Notes: generated by a model from the sequence alone, not told the origin. 64,000 nt of DNA from Chitinophaga cymbidii (GCF_007992715.1 NZ_BKAU01000007.1:1-64000); one strand, 5' to 3'. Numbered from the stretch's first letter, positions 9,932 through 20,400 are shown. Made by a program: numbers and translations.

Positions 9932-10165
9932 TCTCACTAAATAATTCTTATGTGCCGCAGGACTGCCTGACCGCGCACATGCTGCTTTTCATTGCATTCT
10001 CTCAACACAACGTCCGCTATCACATGGCACGACTGTTTTGTGCCGGATTGAATCCGATTACCGTTTCGTGCCCGTTCCGGTACGCGGCAAAAAATCGGTA
10101 TGATCCGGCGCCCGGAGAGTGCATGTCCATACCCATCCATTTCAATATAAACGCAAACATCTTAC

Positions 10166-10941
10166 ATGAAAAAGTATATACTTTCCGCCGCCACCGCTGT
10201 AGCTCTCCTTTCCGCCTGTTCCAAAGATGACGACAAAACCGAATATGCGGGTAAAGCTACGCTGACCTTCGATTCCCGCGTAGGCACGGAAGACTTCGCA
10301 CTGAACAAAGATTTTACGATCAATAGCCGCACCTATCAATTCACCGCCTTCCGTTACTGGATCAGCAACGTTGTGCTGGTACGTGTGGACGGCTCCGAAT
10401 ACGAGGTACCGGCTTCATACTATCTTATCGAAGAACTGAACAAGATCGCGGTACAGGATGGTGCTTTCGAGTATCCCGCGAAAAAACGCGAAGACGTGAC
10501 GCTGTCCGATATTCCGCTCGGTGAATATAAAGCCGTTCGTTTCTCCATTGGCGTTGATCAGCAGCATAACGACAACCTCGCGCTGCAGGCCGGCGAACTG
10601 TCGCAGCTCAACGGCATGACCAACGTATCCTGGATGTGGCATACCACCTAATCTTCAGCGCGCTGCACGGTAAAGTGACCGAAGGCGCCACCACAAAGAA
10701 CATCAAGGTAGAAACCGGTATGAACGCCAATTTCAAAACATTGACACTGCAACTGCCTTCGCCGGTGAAAATCAGCTCCGCTAAACAAACCACCATTTCC
10801 TTGCAGGCGGATGTTGCCAAACTGATCGACGGCGTGGACCTTATCACTACCCCGATCATTGGCGCTGCACAAGCTGAGGCAATGCAGGCTGTGGCCAGCA
10901 ATTATGAAACCAGGGCGTTCACACTGAAATCCGGTAAATAA
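10166..10941 (+). pseudogene. MbnP-family copper-binding lipoprotein, frameshifted
   Basis: The first part (10166-10651) is a lipoprotein (lipobox Cys18, LLSAC) with the MbnP pattern: TLTFDSRVG, FTAFRYWISNVVL, PLGEYKAVRFSIGVD and VSWMWHT. The reading frame then breaks near 10645-10652 and continues in another frame (LIFSALHGKVTEG... to TAA 10939-10941). The intact neighbour at 12013 reads W-x-W-x-x-G-Y here, so a short deletion of about 4 nt removing the G-Y part is the simplest explanation. MbnP partners a MauG-like enzyme (MbnH) that converts a Trp of MbnP to kynurenine for copper binding. Either a true pseudogene or a sequencing indel. Confidence 0.8.
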
Positions 10942-10945
10942 TCGC

Positions 10946-11998
10946 ATGGCGCGTCGCTTCATAAGACATTTCTGGTTCGCCAGCCTGTGGGGTTTGCTGC
11001 TCTCCTGCAGCAAACCCGGCAGCGAGCCGGCGCCCGTTGCCGCGTTCCCGGCCGTACCGGCGAATTTCCCAAGCATGCCGGCGTTCCCGGATAATCCTAC
11101 CACGAAAGATGGTGTAGCGTTGGGGAGGAAGCTGTTTTTCGATACCCGGCTATCCGGCAACAACCAAATTTCCTGCGCAACCTGTCACCGTCCGGAGAAA
11201 GCGTTCAGCGACGGAATGGTGTTTTCCAATGCAGGCATTACCGGAACGCCACTGCACCGGCACACTCCCTCGCTGATGAACATGGCCTGGATGAATAGCG
11301 GGCTGTTTTGGGACGGAGGCTCCACCAACCTCGAATCCCAGGCATTCGCGCCGCTTGCCGCTGCCGATGAGATGCACCAGAATCTCGCCGAACTGATGGC
11401 TGAACTGAAGAACGTGCCCGAATACGTCCGGCTTTTCAGCGAGGTGTTCCCGCAAGGTATTTCCCAGGCAAATGTCGTGAAGGCGCTGGCGCAGTTTCAG
11501 CGGTCGCTGATATCTGCGGGTTCCCGGTACGACAAGTATGTTCGCAAAGAGGCTGGGGGCGTGCTGTCTGCCGCCGAATTACGCGGGATGGAGATCGTCC
11601 GGCAGAAATGCCAGGGCTGCCATGCCGGTGAGCTGTTTACGGACAACGGGTATCATAACAACGGGCTGGATGAGCATTTCGACGCCGGCCCGCTGGAAGG
11701 GCTCTATCTCGGCCGTGGCCGGATCACCTACCTGCCTGAAGACGAAGGGAAATATAAAACCCCTACGCTCCGGAACCTCGCATTCACCGCGCCGTACATG
11801 CACGATGGGAGGTTTGCCGACCTGCGCACGGTGCTGAACCAGTACAGCGAAGGCACCAGGTCATCAGCTACGCTCGATGAACGCCTGAAGCCGGCGCCGG
11901 GCATATCAGGCATCCCGCTCACTGCCGGCGAAAAGGACGACATCCTCGCGTTCCTTCAAACCCTTAGTGACAGCACATTCATCAATTCATTTAACTGA
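10946..11998 (+). CDS. MauG/MbnH-like diheme cytochrome c peroxidase-family lipoprotein
   Basis: Periplasmic diheme enzyme. The lipobox Cys is residue 21 (LLLSC). Two haem c sites are visible: CATCH (77-81) and CQGCH (222-226). The family blocks FFDTRLSGNNQISC, FWDGG, and TPTLRNLAFTAPYMHDGRF are present. Paired just 4 bp after an MbnP-family gene, it is more likely an MbnH-type enzyme oxidising a tryptophan of its MbnP partner than a classical H2O2-detoxifying peroxidase; that assignment is inference from the pairing. Confidence 0.88.
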   Translation: MARRFIRHFWFASLWGLLLSCSKPGSEPAPVAAFPAVPANFPSMPAFPDNPTTKDGVALGRKLFFDTRLSGNNQISCATCHRPEKAFSDGMVFSNAGITGTPLHRHTPSLMNMAWMNSGLFWDGGSTNLESQAFAPLAAADEMHQNLAELMAELKNVPEYVRLFSEVFPQGISQANVVKALAQFQRSLISAGSRYDKYVRKEAGGVLSAAELRGMEIVRQKCQGCHAGELFTDNGYHNNGLDEHFDAGPLEGLYLGRGRITYLPEDEGKYKTPTLRNLAFTAPYMHDGRFADLRTVLNQYSEGTRSSATLDERLKPAPGISGIPLTAGEKDDILAFLQTLSDSTFINSFN

Positions 11999-12012
11999 AA
12001 ACCGACACAATC

Positions 12013-12822
12013 ATGAAACGGATAACCACATTTTCGACTTTCGCACTGCTCACCATGTTGAGCTTTGCATCCTGCAAAAAAGACAACGATACCATCCCGC
12101 CCGCCAGCGACGAACTGGTGCCGCTCTCCATAGAGTTTGACAACATCGTGGGCGGACAGAACCTTCAGCTCAACACTGGTTCCTATAAAAATGCCGCGGG
12201 CGAGTTCTTCAGCGTCAACATATTGCAATACTTCATCAGCAATATCAGCCTGAAGAAAGCAGACGGCACTGTTTACACCATTCCCCAGGACAGCAGTTAC
12301 TTCCTCATCCGCGAAAGCGACCCCGCCACGCGGTTCGCTAAAGTGAAAGTTCCTGAAGGCGAATATACTTCCCTGACCTTTGTGCTCGGCGTGGACAGCC
12401 TGCGCCATACCATGGACCTCAGCCAGCGCAAAGGCGTGCTTGATCCGGCCGGCGGCATGGAAGACGGTATGTATTGGGGCTGGACGATGGGATATATCTT
12501 CTTCAAGCTGGAAGGCACATCGCCATCGGCCCCTGTTGATCCTGCAGGTATCCGGAAGTTCCGGTATCATATCGGCGGCTATGGCTCCCCGTCGTTCAAC
12601 AACATCAAAACCATTACGATCGATCTCAATGCAGGCGGCATTGCCAAGGCGCGCAAGGGACGCGAGGCCAACATCCACCTGATGGTGGATATCTCGAAGT
12701 TCTTCACCGGCACCGAAACGATCAGCATCGAACAATGGCCGATGGTCATGCTGCACGAGTACAGCATTAAAATGGCTGACAACTACGCCTCCATGTTCCG
12801 TCACGACCACACTGAAAACTGA
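12013..12822 (+). CDS. MbnP-family copper-binding lipoprotein (intact copy)
   Basis: A 269-aa lipoprotein (lipobox at about Cys20, SFASC). It has the same blocks as the broken copy upstream: PLSIEFDNIVGG, FFSVNILQYFISNISL, YTSLTFVLGVDSLRH and the aromatic motif YWGWTMGYIFFKLEG, the region expected around the modified Trp. A C-terminal segment (IHLMVDISKFFTG, then MLHEYSIKMADNYASMFRHDHTEN) carries His and Met residues. It lies 14 bp after the first diheme gene and 5 bp before the second, so the locus is a tandem duplication of an MbnP-diheme module. Confidence 0.87.
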   Translation: MKRITTFSTFALLTMLSFASCKKDNDTIPPASDELVPLSIEFDNIVGGQNLQLNTGSYKNAAGEFFSVNILQYFISNISLKKADGTVYTIPQDSSYFLIRESDPATRFAKVKVPEGEYTSLTFVLGVDSLRHTMDLSQRKGVLDPAGGMEDGMYWGWTMGYIFFKLEGTSPSAPVDPAGIRKFRYHIGGYGSPSFNNIKTITIDLNAGGIAKARKGREANIHLMVDISKFFTGTETISIEQWPMVMLHEYSIKMADNYASMFRHDHTEN

Positions 12823-12827
12823 TTTTT

Positions 12828-13871
12828 ATGAATAAAAGATACTGGCTGGTCCTCCTGCTGTTCGGCGCAGTCCTGGCCTGTTCGAAGAAAGCGGCCGAGC
12901 TGCCGGACAAGATATTTGAAACGTTCAAACGCCCGTCGAACTTCCCGGAACCTGCCTATCATTTCAATACAAACGCCATCACCGAAGCGAAGTTCGAGCT
13001 GGGACGGAAGTTGTTTTATGAACCGCGTCTGTCCAGGAACAATACCATCAGTTGCGGTTCTTGTCACATCCAGACGGCCGGCTTCACCCACCACGGCCAC
13101 GATGTAAGCCACGGGGTCGACGACCGCCTTGGCAGCCGCAATTCCCCCGCTATCATGAACCTTGCCTGGGGAAAAAGTTTCTTTTGGGACGGCGGGGTAA
13201 CGGACCTCGATCTGCAACCCATCGTGCCCATCAACAACCCGGTGGAAATGGACGAATCCATCGATAACATCATCACAAAGCTGAAGGAGCATCCGCAATA
13301 TCCCGGCCTGTTTAAAAGGGCCTTCGGCAGCGAGGAGATCGATACGGACAGGATCATGAAAGCACTGTCGCAATTCATGGTGATGCTGGTGAGCGCCAAT
13401 TCCAAATATGATAAAGTGATGCGCAAAGAGAACAACGAACAGTTCAGCGAAGCTGAAGCCCGGGGATATGCGCTCTTCAAAACCAGTTGCGCGGGCTGCC
13501 ACAAGGAGCCGCTGTTCACCGATGAATCGTATCGCGACAACGGCATCGGCGCGGGACCGAACGATGATCCCGGCCGTCATGGCGTTACCCGTCAGGAGGA
13601 AGACCGGTACAAGTTCAAGGTGCCCAGCCTGCGGAATACCGCCTACACCGCACCGTATATGCACGATGGCCGATTTCTGAACCTCGACGCCGTGCTGGAG
13701 CACTATGCGGAACTGGTGAAGAATACGCCCAACCTCGACCCGCTGCTGAAGCAGGGCGCTACGCCGGGCATTCCGCTTACTACCGCTCAACGCAGCAACC
13801 TGCTGGCGTTCCTGAAAACGCTCAATGACGAGCAATTCGTCCGCGATCCAAGGTTCGCTGAAACGTACTGA
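12828..13871 (+). CDS. MauG/MbnH-like diheme cytochrome c peroxidase-family lipoprotein, second copy
   Basis: 347 aa with lipobox Cys18 (VLAC). Haem c sites are CGSCH (76-80) and CAGCH (221-225). The blocks ELGRKLFYEPRLSRNNTISC, FWDGG and VPSLRNTAYTAPYMHDGRF match the upstream paralogue at the corresponding positions. It follows the intact MbnP gene by 5 bp and is presumably its partner enzyme in the periplasm. Confidence 0.88.
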   Translation: MNKRYWLVLLLFGAVLACSKKAAELPDKIFETFKRPSNFPEPAYHFNTNAITEAKFELGRKLFYEPRLSRNNTISCGSCHIQTAGFTHHGHDVSHGVDDRLGSRNSPAIMNLAWGKSFFWDGGVTDLDLQPIVPINNPVEMDESIDNIITKLKEHPQYPGLFKRAFGSEEIDTDRIMKALSQFMVMLVSANSKYDKVMRKENNEQFSEAEARGYALFKTSCAGCHKEPLFTDESYRDNGIGAGPNDDPGRHGVTRQEEDRYKFKVPSLRNTAYTAPYMHDGRFLNLDAVLEHYAELVKNTPNLDPLLKQGATPGIPLTTAQRSNLLAFLKTLNDEQFVRDPRFAETY

Positions 13872-13883
13872 TAAATATGAAAA

Positions 13884-14810
13884 ATGATCATGATGAAAAG
13901 AATATCCATTCTCGTGTTGCTGACCACGTTGACGCTCTCCACTTTTGCCTGCGATATCTGCGGTTGCGGCGTGGGGAGCTACTACATCGGTATCCTGCCC
14001 GAGTTCAGCAAGAAGATCGCCGGCATCCGGTACCGCTATAACACTTTGCGCACCCACATCGGCGCAGGCGGCGCCATTACTTACCTGACCACGGAAGAAA
14101 CCTACCGCACCGCGGAGGTTTGGGGCGGCTGGACCATCGGCACCAGGTTCCGGGTGATGGGCTATGTGCCTGTCAGCTTCAACGAAAAGCTCAACCAGGG
14201 TATCACCACCCGCCGTAACGGATTAGGAGACGCCGGCATACAAGGCTTCTACCAGCTATTCGACAATCGCCGAACGGTGGGCCGCAAACTGCTGGTGCAT
14301 TCGCTCTGGCTGGGCGGCGGCGTGAAACTGCCTACCGGCAGGTACGACGCGGCGGAAAAGAACACCGGCACAGAGAGCGCCAACATCTTCCAGCTTGGCT
14401 CCGGCAGCGTGGATTTTACTTTCAACGGGATGTACGACATCCGCCTGCAGGACGCCGGGATCAATATGGCCGCCAGCTACAAAGTAAACACCCGCAACGG
14501 AGAAGACTACCGCTATGGCAACAAGTTCAGCGCCAATGCGCAGGCGTATTACAAGTTCCGCATCCGCGATTTTGTAACCATAGCGCCAAACGCCGGCGTG
14601 ATGTACGAGCGCGCCGGTGAGGATGACGATGATGGTTTTTCCGTGGACGTTTCCGGCGGGTATGCGCTGCTGGGCACCTTCGGCGCGGAGGTCACCTTTA
14701 GCAGGATCGCTGTAGGGGCCAACTTCCAGGCGCCCATGTCGCAGGATCTGGCCGGCGGTTTTGTGAAGGCCAATAACCGCGCGATGGCGCATATTTCCTA
14801 CATTCTTTGA
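13884..14810 (+). CDS. Outer-membrane beta-barrel-like protein with N-terminal CDICGCG motif
   Basis: A 308-aa protein with a signal peptide (about 1-22) followed at once by CDICGCGVGSYYIG, three Cys that could bind a metal. The rest alternates hydrophobic and polar residues with many aromatic-rich strands (YRYNTLRTHIG, FRVMGYVPVSF, GGVKLPTGRYD), typical of a transporter-like outer-membrane barrel. A further ATG at 13893 is an equally good start. It lies 12 bp after the second diheme gene. I do not know a function; the context suggests copper handling or electron transfer at the envelope. Confidence 0.65.
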   Translation: MIMMKRISILVLLTTLTLSTFACDICGCGVGSYYIGILPEFSKKIAGIRYRYNTLRTHIGAGGAITYLTTEETYRTAEVWGGWTIGTRFRVMGYVPVSFNEKLNQGITTRRNGLGDAGIQGFYQLFDNRRTVGRKLLVHSLWLGGGVKLPTGRYDAAEKNTGTESANIFQLGSGSVDFTFNGMYDIRLQDAGINMAASYKVNTRNGEDYRYGNKFSANAQAYYKFRIRDFVTIAPNAGVMYERAGEDDDDGFSVDVSGGYALLGTFGAEVTFSRIAVGANFQAPMSQDLAGGFVKANNRAMAHISYIL

Positions 14811-14846
14811 TTTTTTCCGGAACTTGCGCTCCGGAGGAACATTATC

Positions 14847-15467
14847 ATGAAGATGACCAAAGGGTCCAGAATTGCAGTTATTTCACTGGTTACCACTACG
14901 GTGCTGGGAATCGTTCTGTTAGCCGGATATATCATCCGGAGCAGGAACCAGTTGCCCGTCCTGGGCGAGCCCGGCCACCGTGCGGGGGCGTTCGCCTTTG
15001 TGAACCAGGCCGGCCAAACCATCACCGAACAGGACGTTGCCGGAAAGGTGACCGTCGTGGAGTATTTCTTCACAACCTGCCCCGGCATCTGCAAGCTAAT
15101 GAACCGTAACCTTGAGCGGGTGTACAAAACCTTCCACGATCAACCCGATTTCATGATACTATCGCATACCGTTGACCCGGAAGCCGATTCCGCTCCGGTG
15201 CTGCAGGCTTATGCCTCTGGCTTCGGAGCGGAATCCGGTAACTGGCAGTTCCTGACCGGCAACAAGGATTCGCTCTACCGGATGGCGCGGCAGGAATACC
15301 TGCTATCAGTGGAGGATGCAGGGAAAACAGGCACGGTAGACGATTTCATCCATACCCAGTACGTTTGCCTGGTTGACAGGGAGCGCAGGCTGAGGGGGTT
15401 TTATGATGCGACGGATAGCCTGAGTGTTGCTGCTTTGATCTTGGATGTAGGCAGACTTTTGAAGTAG
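14847..15467 (+). CDS. SCO1/SenC-family copper chaperone
   Basis: Membrane-anchored thioredoxin-fold protein that delivers copper to cuproenzymes such as CuA sites. An N-terminal membrane anchor (about 9-30) precedes the domain. The copper site is complete: CPGIC with Cys78 and Cys82, and the distal His169 (FIHTQYVCLVD). Length 206 aa is typical. It follows the barrel gene by 36 bp and closes the MbnP/diheme locus. Confidence 0.92.
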   Translation: MKMTKGSRIAVISLVTTTVLGIVLLAGYIIRSRNQLPVLGEPGHRAGAFAFVNQAGQTITEQDVAGKVTVVEYFFTTCPGICKLMNRNLERVYKTFHDQPDFMILSHTVDPEADSAPVLQAYASGFGAESGNWQFLTGNKDSLYRMARQEYLLSVEDAGKTGTVDDFIHTQYVCLVDRERRLRGFYDATDSLSVAALILDVGRLLK

Positions 15468-15495
15468 TTTCTTGCTGCTTCTTACAGGCAATGTT

Positions 15496-16488
15496 TTAAT
15501 CAAGTTCAGCAATTTCCCACACTTTTATTGTATTATCGCCCGAAGCTGATGCAATGTATCTTCCATTGGGAGTGCAAGAAACTGATATTGCCCATTCCGG
15601 GTGACCTGCTTGTGTGTAGATCGATTTGAAAGCAGATGTTTCTAAAACAGTAATTGAACCGTCATACGAACAGGCAACAAGGTGTTTCCCGTTTGGGAAA
15701 TAAGCTACAGCGCTAAGTTCGTCTGAATGTTGAAATGTATGAAGTAGTTTACCGCTTGAAGTTTCCCATACTTTAAGCGTGCTGTCTTTTGAACAAGAGG
15801 CAATATTTTTCCCGTCAGGGCTGTAGGTGACGGACAAAACAAAATAAGAATGTCCCGTTAAAGTTTGTACCAATGTTCCGCTGGATACGTCCCATATTCT
15901 AACTGAATTATCCCGCGAACCCGAAGCAATGTATTTTCCGTCCGGACTGTACGTAATAGTTCTTACAGGTTCTGTATGTCCTGATAAAATTTTTACCAAT
16001 GTTCCGTTTGAAGCATTCCAGATTTTTATAGTGTTATCATACAGTCCCGCACTTAAAAAATTCCCGTCAGGACTATATGAAACTGCGCCTATCAAACCGG
16101 TAATTCTTGTTATTGTCTGCAATAAATTTCCGCTTGATACGTCCCATATTTTTATCGTTTTATCACCCGAGCCCGAAGCAATGTATTTTCCGTCAGGGCT
16201 GTATGCCAGTGCTCCAACCCAATCAGAATGTCCTGTGAAGGTTTGAACGTTTCTGCCACTTTCTATTTCCCAGATTTTGACCGTCTTGTCCCCTGAACCC
16301 GATGCTACGTACTTTCCGTCAGGACTATACGATACTACAAGCACTGGCATTGAATGTCCTGCAAGTGTGTTTGTTAATTTCATATTTATGCTGTTTTGGG
16401 AAAAACCTGATAAACAAAGGCAGACAAAGAAAATAGCTGCTATAAATTTCCTGTTGCGTACATTATTTCCTGTTCTGCAATTTTTCAT
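15496..16488 (-). CDS. Secreted WD40-repeat protein
   Basis: 330 aa with a signal peptide (about 12-30: KFIAAIFFVCLCLSGFSQ) and then seven WD40 repeats of the form YSPDGKYIASGSGDKTIKIWDVSSG, enough for one seven-bladed propeller and nothing else. Presumably a periplasmic or surface scaffold; no catalytic domain is present. It is convergent with the SCO gene (28-bp gap), and its base composition is more AT-rich than the genes to its left. Confidence 0.85.
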   Translation of the reverse strand: MKNCRTGNNVRNRKFIAAIFFVCLCLSGFSQNSINMKLTNTLAGHSMPVLVVSYSPDGKYVASGSGDKTVKIWEIESGRNVQTFTGHSDWVGALAYSPDGKYIASGSGDKTIKIWDVSSGNLLQTITRITGLIGAVSYSPDGNFLSAGLYDNTIKIWNASNGTLVKILSGHTEPVRTITYSPDGKYIASGSRDNSVRIWDVSSGTLVQTLTGHSYFVLSVTYSPDGKNIASCSKDSTLKVWETSSGKLLHTFQHSDELSAVAYFPNGKHLVACSYDGSITVLETSAFKSIYTQAGHPEWAISVSCTPNGRYIASASGDNTIKVWEIAELD

Positions 16489-16514
16489 GGTGCAAAACTA
16501 TTGGATATCTACTT

Positions 16515-16522
16515 TATATTTG
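16515..16522 (+). promoter_or_regulatory. Probable -7 box upstream of the HxlR gene
   Basis: TATATTTG matches the Bacteroidota -7 element TAnnTTTG exactly and lies 34 bp before the HxlR start. No clear -33 TTTG was found at the usual distance. Confidence 0.4.
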
Positions 16523-16556
16523 CTATCACTTACCTTTTGGAAAGTAACTATTGAAA

Positions 16557-16916
16557 ATGAGTTTAGTTCGTAACAATAAAGAAAAAGCCAACTGCACCGA
16601 AAGGATACTGGCATTTAAAGATTCCATTGAGTTGTTGAAAGGCAAGTGGAAACTCTACATTTTACAAATGCTTTCAACCTCTGAAACCATGCGGTTTAAA
16701 GACCTGCAAGAAAATGTTGTTGGAATAACGCCGAAAGTCCTGTCAAAAGAATTGCAGGAGTTAGAACAAAACCTGCTGATTACAAGAACGGTCAATAACA
16801 CAAGACCTGTTACTGTTTCTTATGCCCTTACAAAACACGCCAAAGAAACCGAGCCTATCATAAACGCTTTAATTGACTTTGGGGTGAAACACAGGATGAA
16901 AATAAAAGAGAAATGA
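16557..16916 (+). CDS. HxlR-family winged-helix transcriptional regulator
   Basis: 119 aa from ATG 16557 (a TTG two codons upstream is possible). HxlR features: an N-terminal Cys (NCTERI), the LLKGKWKLYILQML helix, MRFKDLQENVVGITPKVLSKELQELEQNLLITR as winged helix, and SYALTKHAKE. HxlR proteins often sense electrophiles or redox state through the N-terminal Cys. It is 69 bp upstream of a DinB-family gene and divergent from the WD40 gene, so it may control either. Confidence 0.9.
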   Translation: MSLVRNNKEKANCTERILAFKDSIELLKGKWKLYILQMLSTSETMRFKDLQENVVGITPKVLSKELQELEQNLLITRTVNNTRPVTVSYALTKHAKETEPIINALIDFGVKHRMKIKEK

Positions 16917-16985
16917 TTATCATTCGGTTGGCAATCGGATGGTAACTTTAAACAATATCAAAAATCTTCTTTAAAAACAACTTTA

Positions 16986-17462
16986 ATGACTACGATTGAA
17001 AAACAGATAATAGACACGTGGTTCATCAATCACCGGACTAATTTAATGCTCATCAACTCCCTAACAGAAGAAGCATTAAATTATACTACCTCAAAGCGCG
17101 GCGGTGGAACTATCGGACATCAACTTGCCCACATTTATAATGTGAGGTTCTGGAAACTTGAGAAATACGACAAATCGTTGATTGCCGATCTTACAACAAT
17201 TACGGAAAATGACACCAAAACAATTTCAATGCTTAAAGACTGCCACGAAGTTTCAGCAGCACTTATTGGTAAAATTTTAGAGGCAGGAATTGAAAAGAAT
17301 GGAGAAATAAAGGGTTTCAAACGGGGTGTCGTTCCTTTGCTTGGTTATTTTATTTCCCACGAAGGACATCATAGAGGCAATATTTTATTGACGCTAAAAA
17401 ATTGCGGCTTTAAAATACCTAACGAACTTAAATATGGAATTTGGGAGTGGAACAAAATATAA
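16986..17462 (+). CDS. DinB-family (YfiT/DUF664-like) protein
   Basis: 158-aa four-helix protein of the DinB/bacillithiol-transferase-like superfamily. The likely metal-binding histidines are in GGTIGHQLAHIYNVRFW and FISHEGHHRGNILLTL, the two family positions. The likely role is thiol-dependent detoxification, but the substrate is unknown. Downstream of HxlR in the same direction, possibly co-regulated. Confidence 0.82.
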   Translation: MTTIEKQIIDTWFINHRTNLMLINSLTEEALNYTTSKRGGGTIGHQLAHIYNVRFWKLEKYDKSLIADLTTITENDTKTISMLKDCHEVSAALIGKILEAGIEKNGEIKGFKRGVVPLLGYFISHEGHHRGNILLTLKNCGFKIPNELKYGIWEWNKI

Positions 17463-17479
17463 AACCAGCATCACACGTC

Positions 17480-20400
17480 ATGCAAATTTCAAACCCATAT
17501 ATGCACCTGGCCCAATCACTCCGCGGTCTCATAACGGCCGCCCTCACTACGCTCTCATTCCTCGCCCAGGCCCAACACCCCATTTGGGAAATCGGGAAAA
17601 ACGACAACACCAGTAAAGACATGGCGCTCGGCCCCACCAGCTACAAAGATTTTCTACCCCATGATTTTGGCTGGGAAGACCGTTTCTACCTGGTGGGCCG
17701 CAGCACCCCTGAAAAAGACTGGCCCTATGTACTTGCGGGCCCCAAAGATGCCTGGGGCGGCACCAGTCCCACTGCCGGCATCCGTACCCACCACGCAAAC
17801 GTCGTGTTTGGACTTGAAAACACCCCGCCCAACGGCAATTACAAACTGGTAATCGATCTGTTAGGCTACCAGCACATCACGCCACCCTGGCTGAAGATCA
17901 CTGTAAACGGTGAGGCTTTCCTGGAAAAACTGACCCAAAAGCCGAAGGACAACACCATCACAGGAGATCTGACCGGCGCTACAGAACACCTCATCGAAAT
18001 ACCGCTCCCGTCCCGCCTGCTAAAGAAAGGCGGTAACGAAATCGCCTTCACCATCCTGGAAGGCAGCTGGCTGGTGTTCGACCAGGTAAAGCTCACCGGT
18101 CCCGCAGGCGTGAAGCTTATCCACCCTGGTAGCGTCTTTATAAGAAAGGTAGCACCCGCCCCATACGAACTCGAAGCAACGGGCGTACAGCCGTTGCTGG
18201 TACACGCAGAACACCTCGGCGGAAAACCGGTGCTGCAGGTAAAGCTGGATGGCAAGAAAGTATTCAGCCAGCGCCTGGACACGGCGGGCTATTTATTTGA
18301 AGTACCCATGCCCGCGGTAAAAACCGCGCAACAAAGCCGTTATGAAATTTATGCCGATGATGTACTGCTGCAAACAGGCAAAGTGGACCGCGCGCCACAG
18401 AAAAAACAAACGCCTGCCGACTATGTAGACACCAGGATGGGCACTGCCCATTCGCGCTGGATGATAGCACCCGGCCCCTGGATGCCCTTCGGCATGGTGA
18501 AACTGAGTCCCGACAACCAGGACCCGGGCTGGCAGGCAGGCTACGATCCCATCTATGAAAGTATAGGCACCTTTAGCCATATACACGAATGGACAATGGC
18601 AGGCTTGGGCACCCTGCCCGTGAACGGCCCGCTGAAAATAAAAGAGGGCGGACAGCGCAGCCAGGGCGACGGCTATCGCTCGCAAATCGATAAATCGACA
18701 GAAAAAGCACCCCTGGGATCGTATGAGGTGATGCTGAAGGACTATAACATCAAAGCGGAACTAACGGCTACTACACGCTGCAGTTTTCAACGGTACACCT
18801 ATCCGAAGGCCGCCGGTTCCAGGATCATGATAGATCTGCAAATCCCCGCGGAATACCGTTATGACCTTAAAGACGTTACCCTGCGCAAGTCGGGCGACAG
18901 GCGCATTGAAGGAGTGAGCCGCCAGTTCACCGCCAACGCCTGGTCGGGCGATGTGAACCAGGATTATAAAGTCCACTTCGTGATGGAATTCGACAGGCCG
19001 ATCCGGAAGTTTGGCACCTGGATGAACGGGCAGATAAGCGACCAAGACATTGTTTCCTCCGGCCCGTTGAAAGACGCCGGCGCGTTTGTGGAATTCGATA
19101 CCAGGGATAACCCTGTGGTACAGGTACGTACGGGTATCTCCCTCGTAAGCCTGGAGAACGCGGCGCTGAATCTCGAGCAGGAAATTACCCGGCCCTATGG
19201 ATGGAGCTTTGACCAGGTGCGGCAGGCACAAATGGATACCTGGAATAGGCTGCTGGACCGTGTGAAGATCGAGACAAATGACCGGCAGGAAAAAGTGCGT
19301 TTCTACACTAACATGTATCGCGCGCTGGCCAGCCGCAATACCTGGAGCGATGTAGATGGCAAATGGGTAGATGCTTTTCAGCAGGTACAACAACTGAAAG
19401 ATACCACTGCGCTGGCGCTGGGCTGTGATGCATTCTGGAACACCTTCTGGAACCTGAACCAGTTCTGGAACCTGGTTACGCCCGAGTGGTCATCGCGCTG
19501 GGTAAAATCGCAACTGGCCATGTACGATGCCAATGGCTGGCTGGCAAAGGGCCCTGCAGGAATGAACTACGTGCCGGTGATGGTAGCGGAGCACGAAATT
19601 CCATTGATCGTAGGCGCCTATCAAATGGGAATAAGGGACTTTGATGCGCAGAAAGCATTTGAGGCGATGAAGAAGATGCAAACTACGCCGCCCGCCAAAG
19701 TTGGCCTGGGATATGCCGGCAACCGCGATCTTGTTACTTACCTTGAGCACAGGTTTGTGCCCTTCGACAAAGGACGGTTCTCCAACACACTGGAATATGC
19801 ATACGACGATTGGGCGGTATCGCAAATGGCGAAAGCACTGGGCAAACATGAAGAGGAGAAGTTATTTGCAGAACGGGGAAGCTATTGGCGCAATGCCATT
19901 GATACGGCTACGGGCTATGCAAGGCTAAGAAAGTCTGACGGCAGCTGGATGGAAAATTTTGATCCTTTTAAATCAGGCGCCAACAAACATTATGTGGAAG
20001 GAAACGCCTGGCAGCTCACATACTTCGTACCACAGGACGTGCCTGCGCTGGCGCGTGAAATAGGGGAGGACCGGTTCATTGAACGGCTTTCCTGGGGCTT
20101 TACCGAAAGTGAGAAACTCCGCTACAATGCGCCGGGTGATCAATATTGGGATTACCCGGTTATCCAGGGTAACCAGCAGTCCATGCACTTCGCCTTCCTT
20201 TTCAACTGGGTAAAACGGCCATGGCTCACACAGCAATGGAGCCGGTCCATCATAGACCGCTACTACGGTACCGGCCTGGCAAACGCTTACCTGGGCGATG
20301 AAGATCAGGGCCAGATGAGCGCCTGGTTTATTATGGCGGCGCTGGGACTGTTTCAGACAGACGGCGGCTGCAGTACCGAGCCGGTATATGAGATTGCCAG

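Noticed and set aside
9952..10230. Plus-strand open frame overlapping the MbnP start
   Set aside because: No protein-like composition, overlaps the well-supported MbnP signal sequence; treated as chance.
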